Shown here: positions 33,071 to 45,386 of the stretch, in pieces | How the letters are laid out: each line of letters starts with the position of its first letter | Position numbering within the stretch: the first letter of the stretch is position 1 | From: Pseudocercospora fijiensis CIRAD86 | Lineage: Eukaryota; Ascomycota; Dothideomycetes; Mycosphaerellales; Mycosphaerellaceae | DNA: 64,000 nt | Direction of reading: 5' to 3' | Assembly: GCF_000340215.1 (NCBI RefSeq) | Contig: NW_006921536.1 | Span: 1,761,582 to 1,825,581, forward strand | Notes under the pieces: generated by a model | Databases searched by the model: none | What the model saw: the letters and a program-made list of their open reading frames with translations, nothing else | What the model was told of the DNA's origin: nothing | Made by a program: the position numbers and the translations under genes

Positions 33071-35333
33071 TGAACGCTTCTCGGCCTGGCTTCGGTCGTG
33101 TAAGACAACCATTCTTGAATGGCGTCTCACTCAGTGCAGGTCGATCGACAAGTAAGGATGGTTATGGGATCCTTGACCAGGAACTAGGCAGGATCGTTGG
33201 AACAAAGCTTCGCGGCAATCTGGTTTGTTAGATCAGATCTCGCTTGGCATCTAGTCACGTAAGTCCACCTCGGCAGAAAATTTGTCGTCAAATCGTGAGG
33301 TCGTCTGGCGAGCAGCTGTTTTACAGGTTCGTGAAGTGGTGAAGGCCGTTGAGAGACTGTTATCGAGTGTCAGCATGAACGATGCTATGAACTGATTCGT
33401 TGCAGCGGTACCGTTGCGATGGTAGGTGAGAGGGAGCTGTCCAGTCGGTAGGCAGGAAATTGTCGGTGTCGTGAGGGTTGTAACGACTGCTTGGGTTCCA
33501 GCAGAAACGATCTGATTGGAAATGTTTTGTATGACAGAAGGGACTGGATGAGAATTGATCTTCTGGATTGAGCACGGTGTGAGATCTCTCGGAACTAGAG
33601 AGGGATATGGGATCAATAAGAAGGTTTTCGATGGCGCCAGGCGGCTCCTCCAGTTGAGATAGCCTCTTCGTGTGGATGGCAGCCGGTCTTGACATCTGTC
33701 GGTGGTGTGGAGCCCTGTCGATGTATCCCTGCTCTCAAGCCAGTGGACCAGTGTTCGTCATCTTTGAGAGGACAAGAGACGGTGTGGCCAGGTCGAATGT
33801 CGGTGCGAGCAGGAAATCGAGCAGATTCGCGCAGGGCTGCTCCGCTGCGTGCGCTTATTACTCGCCCGGTGAGACCTGGTCTTTCTGAGATCGGGCGGAC
33901 TCCGCTGCTTTCAATAATGTCACCAGAGCAGCACCGTGACCAGAACGGCAGACAGGGCTGGCGAACGCCAAGAAGCGCGTCGGGCATCGGGTGGAGGGCA
34001 AGGCAAAGCAAACCGTGGGATGCTGTGATGAATCACGACGGACCTGGCCTGGTCGCTGGTCGGACTCGGCGGGCCATCTGGCGAATATCGTGTTGCGCCT
34101 GCCAGCGCAGCAGCCGCGAATTCAACAACCTAGATCCAGGCCTGAGAATTGGTCCGTAGCGCCGACGCTTTGTCACGCTACTCTCGATGTGCAAGATGCG
34201 AGTGTCGCAATCCACCGTGATGTGGCCAGTCAATGATCGGCATCGATCTGGGGAGGTCTGATTCGGAATGTCGACGCATGCAGGCGAGATTCAGCCAGTC
34301 CCATCTGCACGGGAGGAGCCGTGGGAAGATGGACCGACGGTGCAGCGCGATCAGCCGGTCGATGCTGTGATCAGAGAATGCAGAGGCGTTCGACATACTG
34401 TAGCTGCATGTCGGGCCTGGACGGAGATTGTGGTGGTGAGGGGGGCAAGCGAAGTCTGCATCGAGACGCGGCATTCGGCATTCTTGGGCCCTGACAGCGC
34501 ACGGCGGTGCGGCAACAGACTCAGGTCCTCAGCCTTGCCCGCATTCTTGTGCTTGTGCTTGTGCGCTCGAGGGACTTTGTTACTCGAATAGGCCGGCTCG
34601 CACAGCAGCAGCAAGTGTTGGCCTTTTTGCGCATGCCGCGCTCGGCGCCCGCATGTAGCATCGTATTCGTGGAGCCCGTGCTTTCGTGCTCCTCCACCCG
34701 TCCCTTCTCAACCTCCCTCGAATCGTGAAGTGAAGCCATTATTATTCGTACGCGTCGCGCGACTGGTCATGGGTCAGCGCGAGAGCCTGCCACGCTACAG
34801 TAGAAACAGGCCAGTACGATTTCCTGATCAAGCATGGCCTGCGCACTAGGATGTCATCGCCGGGAGCGCGATCGGCGCCTTGACCTTCTTCCTTCCGTCA
34901 AGATCGTGGGGCTAAGTCAGGCTCGGGCCGACTTCCGACTTCCGACGCCTGCGGCACCGCCCGAACCGCAGCCGCGCCATCGAAACCTCTCAAAGGCATG
35001 CCCGCGCGACCGCAGGTGTTTCGGGGAAGCACGGCACAAAGCAGGGGGTGACGGCGGCCCGCGCAATGCCATCATTGCCCTGCCGCCATCAGATGCTCCC
35101 GATGGCGATCAGAAGAAGGGTCATGGTGGCATCGCACAACACCTGCTGTGGCGTGCTACAATTGATGCATGCACGTGCCAGCCACAAAGGACGCTCGCAT
35201 GGCATGACACCCTCAACGTGATGAGCATATCGCATGAAGGTAGGACACGTTCGTGTGCACAGTATGCATGCCGGAGGAACAAACCCGCATGTGGCGTATA
35301 GCTTGCATGAACGACAAGTGCTGGCTTGTGTCT
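33071..35333. other. 2.3-kb gap, no gene supported
   Basis: Upstream of the YDR124W-like gene and downstream of the ABC transporter. Several GC-rich open frames on both strands (for example 34834-35301 forward, 33613-34011 reverse) lack recognisable motifs or splice structure. No RNA gene seen. Confidence 0.5.
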
Positions 35334-38300
35334 CTATTGAATGCTTCCACTGATGTCAACCTGTCCCAACAGCCCTGACTCCCTCACCAGCTCGTAGAAA
35401 AGGCCTTTACTAGCAACCAAAGCTGCTGGCGTGTCGAATTCCTTCACTTGGCCATGGTCCAACACCACGATGCGGTCGCTATCAAGAATGGTATTGATGC
35501 GATGCGCGACTGTTGAAGCGAACGGTCAGTATAAGCAACAACCATCTCCGCTTCCGCTTCACTTACTGGTGATGATCGTTCGATCTTTGAACATGTTTGA
35601 TCGAAGCGTCGTCTGCAACATTGCATCCGTCTCGACATCCACTGCTGCTGTAGCCTCATCTAGCACCAGGATGTTACTGGGCGTCAAAAGAGCCCTGGCC
35701 AAAGACACTAATTGTCGCTGTCCCTGACTTAGATTTGAGCCGCCCTCGTTGATGCGAGCGTCGAGTTGGCCAGACATGGACGCGATGTGATCGCGTAGTC
35801 GAGCGTGATCAAGCACACTCCACAGTTCCGTGTCATCATGAATATGCCCTGGATCAAGGTTATCCCTTACAGTGCCTTCGAACAAAGCAGCATCTTGAGG
35901 AATGATGGCCAGGCGGCTTCGAAGATCATTCAGACCAATCGAGCTTGTACTAAGGTTGTCGATCGAAATGTCTCCATCCGCAGGCTCGATGATTCGGAAA
36001 AGCGCCAGTGTCAAGCTGGACTTGCCCGCTCCCGTTCGACCAACGACACCAATCTTCTCGTGAGATTTGATGCCGAGGCTGACATTCTTCAAGACAAGGT
36101 CGAGACCGGGCCTATAACGGGTGCTGTAGTTGTTGAAGGAGACAGCACCCTTAGAAGGCCAGCTATTTGGGGGCCGGTTCTTGAAGATCACTTCTGGCGC
36201 TTCACTAGGTAGCCGAGCATATTCGAGCACACGCTCAACAGACACGATGTTAGTCTCAACCTCCACTGTCTGTCTCACGATCCAGTTCAAGGACTGCGTG
36301 ATCTGCAGCGCATAGCTCATTGCAAGACCGATCATGCCCGCCGATAGTCCACTGCCAGCGCTGACGGAAATGATCGCAAAACTTGCCGCAGCCAGGATGA
36401 TTATGGATCCGATGAACTCCAACCGCACTGCAAGCCACCTATTTGCGCTGATGGATGGGAAGTAGGCGCGCAAGTTGGCGTCTACACGCCATTCATTCTC
36501 AAGCCCAAAGCGCCTGGTCTGGCGGTAGGCACGGATGGTGCTGATCCCGCTAAGCGACTCTTGGAAGTGGGCATAGATCGGGCTGCGGCTGATGCTGTCG
36601 AGGCGCTTCAGCTCTCGAGACGTCCGGAGATAATATTTTTGAATCCACAGGTACAGGGCGCCGAGTGGAATGATCAGGACTGCGAATATCGGGGTCGATG
36701 CGCAAATGATCACAAGCGTGAAAGCAGCTATTCAACGTTAGTCGCATAGGCTAACATCCAGATCACCCCACGGCAATACGTACCTCTTGCAGCGTTGACA
36801 AACAGCATGTTGAACGTTCGCCTAGACAACGATTAATGACCAGATCTCAAACGACGCTATCGGCACTAAGGCCGGCTGCACCTACGCGAGCACTTCGTCA
36901 ACCTAAATGAGGAGAACCATCACGTTAGCAACATCATTGTCCAATGAAGATAACCACTTCCTTGTACGTGGATGTACTGTACCTTGTAAATGTCACTAAG
37001 ATCATGTTAGCCAATCTGTATAGCTACTTCGCAGATGTGGATCTGGCTGGCGGCAGAAGCCAAAAACCAACCATGTGCACGGACGTACCTGGAGAAGCGA
37101 TTCAAAATGCGGCCGGTCGGTGTTGTTTCGAAGAAAGACATCGGACTTCTGAATCTGCACGAGTCGGTTAGCATACACAGGTCTCTGCTCTCCATCGGCA
37201 TCTTCACTTGACTTACATCGCATGCGCCATACTTGCGTGCAATTTTCGGGATGCCTGTCATTCAAACCTGCGTTAGCCATGCATCGGTCCGTCTTCGCCT
37301 GAGGGCTCCACGCGTGCAAGTGCCGGGGTGTCGTGCAGCTCGACGAGAGCACAGCGCGGCTATCCCGGTAGATAACTCACCTCGATCGAGCAAAAGATCC
37401 AGAGAATCAAAGTCTGTGTGGTTGTTAGCAAAAAGCCACATCACCTCGCCTCGATGCAGAAAACTTACTTGCAGAACAACCAGAAATGCGGATCCTATGC
37501 CGAATGCGAAGTAGATCAGAATGTAGCGGGCGACGTGAGGGTTACCGCCGGAAGCATCGTTGACTTCAGACCACTCCTTCAGCCAGACCGAGCCCCCTGT
37601 GCGCGCATGCGTTAGTCACTTAGCTCGATCGTGCATTCGTAAAGCGCTGTACAAAGAGCCAGGGTGAAAATCTTATCCACCGAGCATGTCCGTTCGCTCA
37701 ATGCGAGCATCTTCTGAACATCCCGAGGTCCATCGCAAGATGGCACGAGGAGTCACTTACCGATCTCTGCCGTTTTAGCGCCGATGAGAGTGATCAAAAA
37801 GATTGCAACCGCCCAAAGATTGCTGTTGATGGCATATTCCTGGTTTTGGTTAGCCGGGCTCCTGCACGTGCAAACAAATGCTTCTTACCTTGTAGACATC
37901 CCATTTGACCTTGCCCTGTTCCGAGAACTCCTTCGACTGCCTCGTCTTCAGTTTGCCTTTATTCTCCTCTTCGTCGTTGAGTTTTCCTCGAGGACCGCGG
38001 AAGGAGACTGTGCTAGCTCTTCGAAGGGTCATGTTGCTATCCTTTCGCGTAGCGATCGGTCCGCTCCCTGTGGCACAGTCAGCACTGATTCCGGTTTGAA
38101 TCTCCCGAGAGCAGCATCAAAGGCCTTTCTTAGACGCAAACTCTTTCACTCTCGCAGAGCATATCAATCACGGATTTGCTCGGCGGCATTCATCTTGAAG
38201 GTTCGCAAGTGACGTCTTAGAAGTGTCTGCTGAGATACCGGCGATCTATGACAACCCGGCAAAGCCAAGAGAGTGCACATAGAACAACCACGGACTTCCA

Positions 38301-41180
38301 GAAGCACCGTGATGCAGAGCCATGCAACTACCAATCGTACGCTAAGAGCAACGATGCTCCGCGGAAAACGATCCGGTGCCACCTGCCACGAGACATGAAA
38401 AGACTTACCAGTTGGCCGAATGGGAGCCATTTGCGTCAGACCGTCCTCCGCTTCAGCTTCCTCCTCTGCATCTTCTGGGTCGTCCGGTATGTAGACGGTG
38501 CTTTCAGAGTAGGGACTATCCATACCGCTTGTTCGACTAGAGTCATCTGCAATGTGCTCTTCTGATGACGAAGTCCTGATCAAATTGGCAACTTCTCCTT
38601 TCATGGCCATCAGTTGCTCGTAAGTGCCGCGCTCGAGTACCTTGCCATCTTTGAGAAGTGCGATGAAGTGTGCCTCCATAAGCACAGGGATGGCGTTGGT
38701 AGCTAATATGCGTGTTTTCGTGGCAAGCAAGCCTTTGGCTCCCAGTACATTGTCAATGATGTGTCGTCCGACATGCTGGTCAACTGCTGAGAGCACGTCA
38801 TCGAGGAGGTAGATGTCGGCTCTAGCGTACACGGCGCGGGCAAGAGTGAGTCGTGCCTTCTGACCTCCAGAAAGAGAGATGCCTCGCTCTCCAACTTCGG
38901 TCTGATCGCCATCTGGAAGGCTGCTGAAATCTTCAGTTAGCGCACAAGCGTGGATGGTCTTATCGTAGAACGATGGATCCCATCTGTGGCCAAAGACAAT
39001 GTTCTCGCGAACAGAGGCATTCATCACCCAAGCACTCTGAGCAACGTATGCCACTGTACCACGCATGACCACTTCACCCTTGATCTTGTACAGGTCTCCC
39101 AACATGGTCTGCAACAGACTAGACTTGCCGGATCCTACTCTGCCCACGACGCAGGTAAGCTCGCCCTTGTGAGCACTGAAGTTGATATCATGCAGGACGT
39201 TGCGCCCCTCATCTTTGTTCCAGGTGAAGGTTGCATCTCGAATGCACACCGACTCCTCTCCAGCGTCCACGGGATCGCTACGCAGCACAGCATCGTCCTG
39301 AAGCTCGGGCGCCGTAAAGTAGGCGGAAAGACGGTTGACGGCAACGCTTGCCTCAACTATCGCTGTAATCACCATCGGGAGGACGGCAAGAGGGAAGCCG
39401 AGCATGTTGAACAGCGTCAGAGCTGGGAAGACGATATCGGTCGACAAAGGTTTGTTTTGTGTGGCAACGAAAACTGCAAAGGTTGAGCAGGACACCAAGA
39501 AAGGCGTAGTGTTCCAAGTGAAGTTGGCCACGGCAGTAAGAGCACCAATCTTCCGCAAGGTATGCAGCTCTTGGTCGTTTCGGATGGCGTTCAGCTTGTT
39601 CATGAATGCAGACGTCCACGCGTACAGCTTGATCGACTTCATGTTGTTGAGAATCTCGGTCATCAGTCGTGTCCTGGCGTCTTTGTTCTTCATTTGACGC
39701 TTTTGAAGGGATTTCGAGATGCGAGCGATAAAACCGTTCACTGGAACCATGAGGACCATCACACCAACACCCGCAAACATGCTGTAGCCCACGAGCTGAT
39801 ACAACGAGATCATGCAGAGAGTGATTTGCAGTGGAGCTGACCAAAGTTGCTGACCGAATTGCGCCAGATCCTGCAATCGCTGCGTGTCGACTGCCATATG
39901 GTTGACGATGTCACCAGTACTCTTCGTCGCTCGCCCTTCGTTGCTGAGTCTCATACTCTTCGAATAGATAGACGCTGTCAAGGCACCCTTGACGCGCATG
40001 CCAGTTTCGAATGATCGCTGGAAGTACTGATGCAGAGCAGCAGTCTGTGCCACTGACACAACGAACATTGCGATTGCAATTGCAGCACCCTTGATGGGAG
40101 GCTGAGGCTCATTGCCAGGTCGGTAAGAGTCCACGAAAGAAATAAGAAACCTGAGCAGTTGTGGATTGACAAAAGCCAAGCAATCTGATACAGTCTTGAT
40201 GATGGCACCAACCAAGTAAGGGCCTCCAAAGGAAGTGATCAAAGCAATCCAGAGGCTAGGTTTCTTCTTCTCCAATTGTCGCTCCCATTCTTCATTGAAC
40301 TGCTCGGCGGTTGCTCTGGTGTTGTCGCCTTTGCGCAAATTCCATAGATCATCTTGTGTTAGGTATTCCTTGTATCCATATTTCATCATGGGCGTCATCC
40401 AGGAGAAGGTAAGACAGGAGAAGATATCCGCATACTCAAGAGGGCATTCATCTTCGTCGCCCAGAGCATCGTAAGCGGAAACTTTTTCGGAACAAGCCAT
40501 TCTAGGACGAACTCTGCAATGCCCAGTGCCAGGCTCGCTGTGAAGACGCCGAAGTATGCGGGATGTATGCTATGCATGTGCTGAGACACCAAGCTGCGCA
40601 GCTTAACAGCGAACGCAATGTTGAAGAACAGCCAGTAAACCAGAACCACGCCGTGCGCATAGCGCAAACGCCAGTGCTCAATATACTGTACCCATCCAAT
40701 CACACCCAAACTGAGAAGATTCGCAATTGTGGTCCAGAAGCGTATATCTTCGTACCACGTACCATCGAATCGCTGAATCTGAAATGCTGCCTGGCACATT
40801 GTGGTCGCCAAAAGCGCGCCGACCACGCCCAGCTTCGCGTAAAAGTGCCAATTCTTCGCCACGGGCTGTTCTGTCGTCTTCTTATACAGCCACCATACCG
40901 CCGCTGCTCCAGCGACCAGGCCCCAAGCCGATACCGCAAGCAGCCAAATATCAAGGAAACATGGTGTGAAGTCGTATCTGTAGGGACTCAGCGGTCCCCA
41001 ACCCTCGACATTAGCACATAGCGGCTGGTGCGCCTGTGTGGAAGCTGCGAGATAAGTCGCGTAGAAGGGCGAGGCGTGGGCGTGGGCGTGGGCGTTGGCG
41101 TCGCGATTCGCGGTGTGTAGATCGGAACCCAAGACCAGCTGCAGCGGCGTTGTCGGCGGATCGATGTCCACCATTGGCAT
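35334..41180 (-). CDS. YCF1-type ABCC (MRP) transporter, frameshifted as read
   Basis: A full-type ABCC transporter. Exons: 41180-38409, 38067-37889, 37839-37761, 37596-37469, 37413-37381, 37254-37217, 37154-37089, 36995-36983, 36902-36886, 36821-36784, 36727-35567, 35509-35334. TMD0 lies in 41180-40490 and the linker and TMD1 follow. NBD1 has GRVGSGKSS and LSGGQKARL; NBD2 has GRTGAGKSS, LSQGQRQLV and ILVLDEATA; the end has IAHRINTILDSDRIVVLDHG. The exons sum to 4700 nt, one short of a whole number of codons. The break is at plus-strand T 40483-40487, where five A on the coding strand interrupt the join between LEWLVPKK and SAYDALGDEDE. YCF1 pumps glutathione conjugates and metal-glutathione complexes into the vacuole. 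An ATG at 40500 in the second frame could start a TMD0-less protein. Confidence 0.85.
38068..38408 (-). other. 341-bp intron in ABC transporter gene
   Basis: Donor GTAAGT after APIRPTG, acceptor CCACAG before SGPIATRKDSN. It is six times the usual intron length here and stays open for about 80 codons before a stop, so retention would give a truncated half-transporter ending after NBD1. Confidence 0.7.
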
Positions 41181-41573
41181 TGGCGGCGGAGAAGCTGGTC
41201 TGTCTGCCGTCGTGTGCAGAGCTTCGTGCGACCAAGATGCGTAGGGGGAAAGGATGATGAAGAGGCGAGAGAAGATGAACACAGGGAGATCACAGAATAG
41301 CTGTTGAGGCGTTAGGAATCAAAGTGCGGTGGTGAGCTGCGTGCCGTATGCCGTGGGCCGTGAGTATCTACCTTACCGCCGCCGTACTTTTTGAGCGTTC
41401 TGAGTAAGCAGAGCGATGCGTCACCGAGAGAATAGATGCCATCCTGGCCCATGCGCTGATCGGAAGACTACCCCTCCGCTCCGATCTAGCTGCATTCGCG
41501 CACGTGCTTCTCGACATCTCCCTTGGTAAGAATCTTGGTATTCAATGACATTGCCCCGATTCTGTCCACGGTG
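41181..41573. promoter_or_regulatory. divergent promoter, ABC transporter / HIG1-like gene
   Basis: About 390 bp between two oppositely oriented start codons. Contains GC-rich short repeats (GGGCGTGGGCGTGGGCG near 41075 lies just inside the ABC reading frame). No defined factor site is claimed. Confidence 0.5.
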
Positions 41574-42065
41574 ATGGTGCGGAAGCATGGGAGCCTCACG
41601 AGGGATGAGGAGATCAATGAAGCCTCCTGGGTAGCCGCGAGAGGAGCGGCGGTCGGAGCTGCAAAGGTATGGATGCTACGCTTAAGGGCGGCCAAATGCT
41701 GACGACGGCCAGTGGGGAGCTTTCTCGATCTTAGCAGGCGCCGCTGGCTATGCTTTCAGTCCAGTCTACAGAGGTTTGACCGTCCAATTCAAGGTGTATG
41801 TCCTGCTCGTACGACCTCCTCTGGGACATGGCAAAACTGACGATTTTACAGGTTTCTGCAGATGTCTGTGATGACGGCAGGAGCCATCATCGAAGCAGAC
41901 AGGCGGCTCATAGCCCACGAAGCCGTGATGCGCACTAGGAAGAGGGTCGCTCGTGACGCAGCGATATGGAAACAGTACGAAGAAGACTATCAGCAGCTTT
42001 TGGAGGAGGCGAAGGCTGAAGCAGCTTCCAAGGACCGAGTTGAGAATATACAGAAATCGAAGTAA
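41574..42065 (+). CDS. small HIG1/Rcf2-like mitochondrial membrane protein
   Basis: Three exons: 41574-41666, 41713-41795 and 41852-42065, 129 aa. Introns of 46 bp (GTATGG, GCTGAC branch, GGCCAG) and 56 bp (GTATGT to TTACAG) maintain frame. The N-terminus has DEEINEASWVAARGAAVGAA, then two short hydrophobic segments around GAAGYAFSPVYRGLTVQF and VFLQMSVMTAGAIIEAD, then a charged helix (RTRKRVARDAAIWKQYEEDY). This two-helix pattern with a basic tail resembles HIG1-domain respiratory supercomplex factors (Rcf1/Rcf2 relatives). The family call is from memory of fungal relatives and should be searched. The start codon is the only in-frame ATG upstream of the conserved part. Confidence 0.6.
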
Positions 42066-42373
42066 CCTCATCTCACTGATCATTCACTTCCGTTCTTATT
42101 GCTTATACTCGATCTGAATTGAACTTCCGTATGCACTCCACTTCGCCCACCAAGAATCAGAATGGAACGCCTCGCTAATGTGCCATATTACCAACTCCAA
42201 AGTCAATCAATACCATGATAAGCGACCAGCGCCAACCTGTATATCCCAGTCCGCCCAATGCTTTCGTTTTCACACACAATACATTCTAATGCCGTAGGTA
42301 GTCAGAGCACACATGTCGCTCTTGCTCTTGAAGAATGGAAGTCTTTCTAGGAATACAGCGGCATCGCACAAGC
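42066..42373. other. convergent intergenic region
   Basis: About 300 bp between the HIG1-like stop and the kinase stop. No gene seen. Confidence 0.6.
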
Positions 42374-44984
42374 TCAGGTCCCCTCGTACTGCTGCACGCT
42401 TTTGGCCTCGAGTCTGCCGGCTTTCTCGTTAAGTCGGCTGGCGACACCCTTTAGCACTTGACCTGCTTGCAGTCGTGCCGCGTCTCGCAGCCTTCGTTCA
42501 CTGTTGGGCGTGTGAGATCGCGAGGGTGGTGTGTTGACTCCGCCAATAGGCCCCGGTCCAGGTCTGACAGGTGTTGAAAGGGAAGGAGAGTCAGGTTCGA
42601 CGATTTTGAGGGACGGCGTGGACTTCGATGCCGCCACCGCTGCTTCTTCTGCTTTACGCGCCGCTCGTTCGTCAATGATTTGGTTCACAGATTCACGAGT
42701 CCTAGTGCGCGTCTCCCTGACCATGGCTGCGAAACCGCTATTCCGCGCTCTGGCATGGACCCGACTGGCAGTAGTTCCCGCAAAGTCAACGGCGTGGTTC
42801 ACAGACGACTTGAGCACATTAGGATGGCGCCTGAGACCCTCGATGTGCTCGACTCTTCGATTCAGGACAAGATCAGCAGCTTCCTTGTCCCCTAAGATGC
42901 GATTGATCTCAAGCTGGTATGCAGCCTCGTAGATGTCTTCATCGACACCACCCGGACTCTCGCAGACGATTGGTCCTTCTAGCTCATCAATGCCGTCCAT
43001 ATCACCACCAGCTCCTATGTTGAGATAGATTCGATCTTCGAGTGGATCATGGGCGTGGCCTTTCCCCCGTTCGTCTAGCGGAAACGTGCTTGCTTTCGTG
43101 CTAAGATGTGGTCGCTCGATTTGGTCGTCAGATTGTGAGGGAGTCTGCGAAGAATATGACAAAGCTGGAGACTCAACGACTCCGCCGGTACTATCAAGCG
43201 GCGAAGGTGAGTCCACAGCGAGCCGGTGTAAGCTTGGTGCTTTGACGATCTCATCCTCCATGTTTCTATGCACGCCTTCAGTAGTAAGGGCTGTCTCCAC
43301 CGCTCTCCGATCAGACACATCTACGCTTTTGGCTCGCATCGACGTAGGTGCTGCAGATAGTCGTGATTCGCGCCCGAATAGTCCCTCCATGAACTGTGGT
43401 CGTTTCCGGTAGATCAGTTTCTTGAAACGCTTGGCAGCTTTCATCACCGTCATAAGGTGTGCCATGTTGCCCGTGATAGCTTGGTTCAATTCGTTCTCTG
43501 TGGGTGCTTCCACCAGAGTTGCGCAATTGTCTTCCGCAGACATCATCGGATCGGTGCCGTTTCGTGTAACCCAGGGATGTTCCTATGCCAAGTCAGCAAA
43601 GGTAGAGCCATGAGAGGGAGTACATACTCGAAGTTCTTCCATTGTGATCCTCTTATCGGGATCCTTCTCCAACAATCTTCTTATGAGATCTTCGAATGAT
43701 TTGTCGGTCTCGTCTTCGAGCGGTATTTCGTCATTCTTGATGCTTTCGTACATCTCCAGCATCCCGTACTTTTCAAAAGGTATTCGACCATATCGCAAGC
43801 AGTACAATGTCACCCCCATGCTCCAGATGTCAACTGCTTTCCCGCTCACTGGGCCATGCTTGGCAACACACAGCTCGGGTGGCATGAAGGCCGGACTTCC
43901 TGCCGACTTCTGGGTGTGCATGTCGCCATCTTTTTCGAACATTTCGCTAACGCCAAAATCGACGATTTTGAGCACATCGTCGTGAGTAATGAGGCAATTG
44001 TCTGGTTTGATGTCCCGATGCACTATGCCCTGTGCGTGGAGGTATTCAATACCAAGAATCATGTCTCGAAACCAATGGCGACATGCTTCTTCAGGATAAG
44101 GTTCTGCACGTTCGTCAAGCCCTACCTTCATGACCACGCCCTTCTTGCACATTTCAAGGACCATGTATAAGGAGTCCTCTTGTGGATCGTCGAGCACTTC
44201 TACCAGCGACACAAGATTATGATGATCTAGCTTCTTCATAATGGCAATCTCCTCTTTGATGAGCTCCAGTGAATTGTTCGTGGTGCCATTGAGTTTGTCT
44301 GAAGAGGAATGTCGATGTAGAGGTGAGTTGAAGCCAATGCCCGCAGCGAGATGTCCCGGTCTCCTAGCAGCATTTGGCTTCCGGAGCAGGTTGGACTGGG
44401 CTCGTTTCCGCAGTCGTGACTTGGAGAATTCCTTGACAGCCTACATATGCGTAGTATCAGCCATATGCCTCCCCAAGATTGATCTGACATGTGAACGCCA
44501 AGACCGCGGTCACTGGGCAGGAATGGCTCACAAATTCGTTGCCATACTGATCGACGGCTAAGTGCACCGCGCCGAAGCTACCTCTGCCTATCTCTTGCTT
44601 GATAATGTACTGGTTGATGCGATGTATGGCCCCACCGTCGTCATCGCTACTGCCATAATGCGACCGCGCATCCAATGTCTCTTTCACGCCTTTCGATCTC
44701 GAGGGGGCTCTTCGATGGTGTCGGAGAGGACTCTGGTAGGCCGGCGCAGACCTTGCACAGGGGGCGTGAGCATCTCTGTATGCCGGTCAAAGCGAGAATA
44801 CCTACATGTGCCTGACCGGCAGCGGGTGGTGGTGCTCGGTGGCCGGCGAGGGCAGATTTATGCTGATGCCGTGAGAAGGGACCAAGGCCAGAGCTCCGTG
44901 AGGCTCACGCTCACGCTCACGCTCATGCTCACCCGGAGCGGTGGGGTCCATGTTGGAGGAGGGACTAGGGATTTCGTCGGTCAT
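42374..44984 (-). CDS. CaMKK/SNF1-activating-type Ser/Thr protein kinase
   Basis: Four exons: 44984-44933, 44773-44532, 44440-43628 and 43582-42374, 771 aa, introns 159, 91 and 45 bp. The last two junctions are firm; the first intron (GTGAGC to CAGAG) is the best fit but less certain. Kinase landmarks: glycine loop GRGSFG (80-85), Lys101 in AVKEFSKSRL, HRD (239-241) in IVHRDIKPDN, DFG (259-261) in IVDFGVSEMF, and the activation-loop segment AGSPAFMPPELC. A Lys/Arg/Pro-rich insert between the Lys and helix C (RKRAQSNLLRKPNAARRPGH) is characteristic of CaMKK and yeast Sak1/Tos3/Elm1 kinases, which activate SNF1/AMPK or CaMKs. The C-terminal 400 residues are disordered and regulatory in look. 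It shares a ~400-bp divergent promoter with BET5. Confidence 0.88.
44906..44931. repeat. GCTCAC hexamer repeat
   Basis: Four to five tandem GCTCAC/GCTCAT units at the first exon-intron border of the kinase gene. They place several GTGAGC donor-like words in a row on the coding strand, which makes the true donor site ambiguous. Confidence 0.75.
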
Positions 44985-45386
44985 GGCGGCGGGGAGGGGA
45001 GTGGACTATAGCTGAGCGAGTGGACATGCCATTTTTACTTAGAGCTTCGGTGATTATGGGGAGGAATTCACCACGACTCCTCCTTCATATGGAAGAAAGA
45101 CTAGCTCCATTCGCCTGTGCTAAGGTAGGCCTCGCCTCATGTGCAGCTTGGGGCAAGCCCCACTGCTCGGCACGGCACGGCGGCTCTCCCCCAACCGCAA
45201 GTCTTGCCGTCGACTTTTGCAAGTGCTGGGGTCACATATGCAGGGCGATTGCTCGTCCATCGCCTCCACCACCACCACCATCGAGACGTTCACCTCGGAA
45301 CTGCGCTGCGAGATGAGTCTGAGGTAGAACTAGATTTTCCCGGCATCACCTGGCCGCCGCCGCCGCCGCCGCGTTCGATGGCAGCA
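44985..45386. promoter_or_regulatory. divergent promoter, kinase / BET5
   Basis: About 400 bp. Contains CCACCACCACCACCATC near 45267 and a GCC run at 45353-45372 just before the BET5 start. Confidence 0.5.

Noticed and set aside
34834..35301. 155-codon forward open frame
   Set aside because: GC-rich, no recognisable motif, no splice or promoter support.
44774..44803. 30-bp intron in the kinase gene (GTAGGT to ATACAG)
   Set aside because: Keeps frame but is too short for a fungal intron; the 159-bp intron from GTGAGC also keeps frame.
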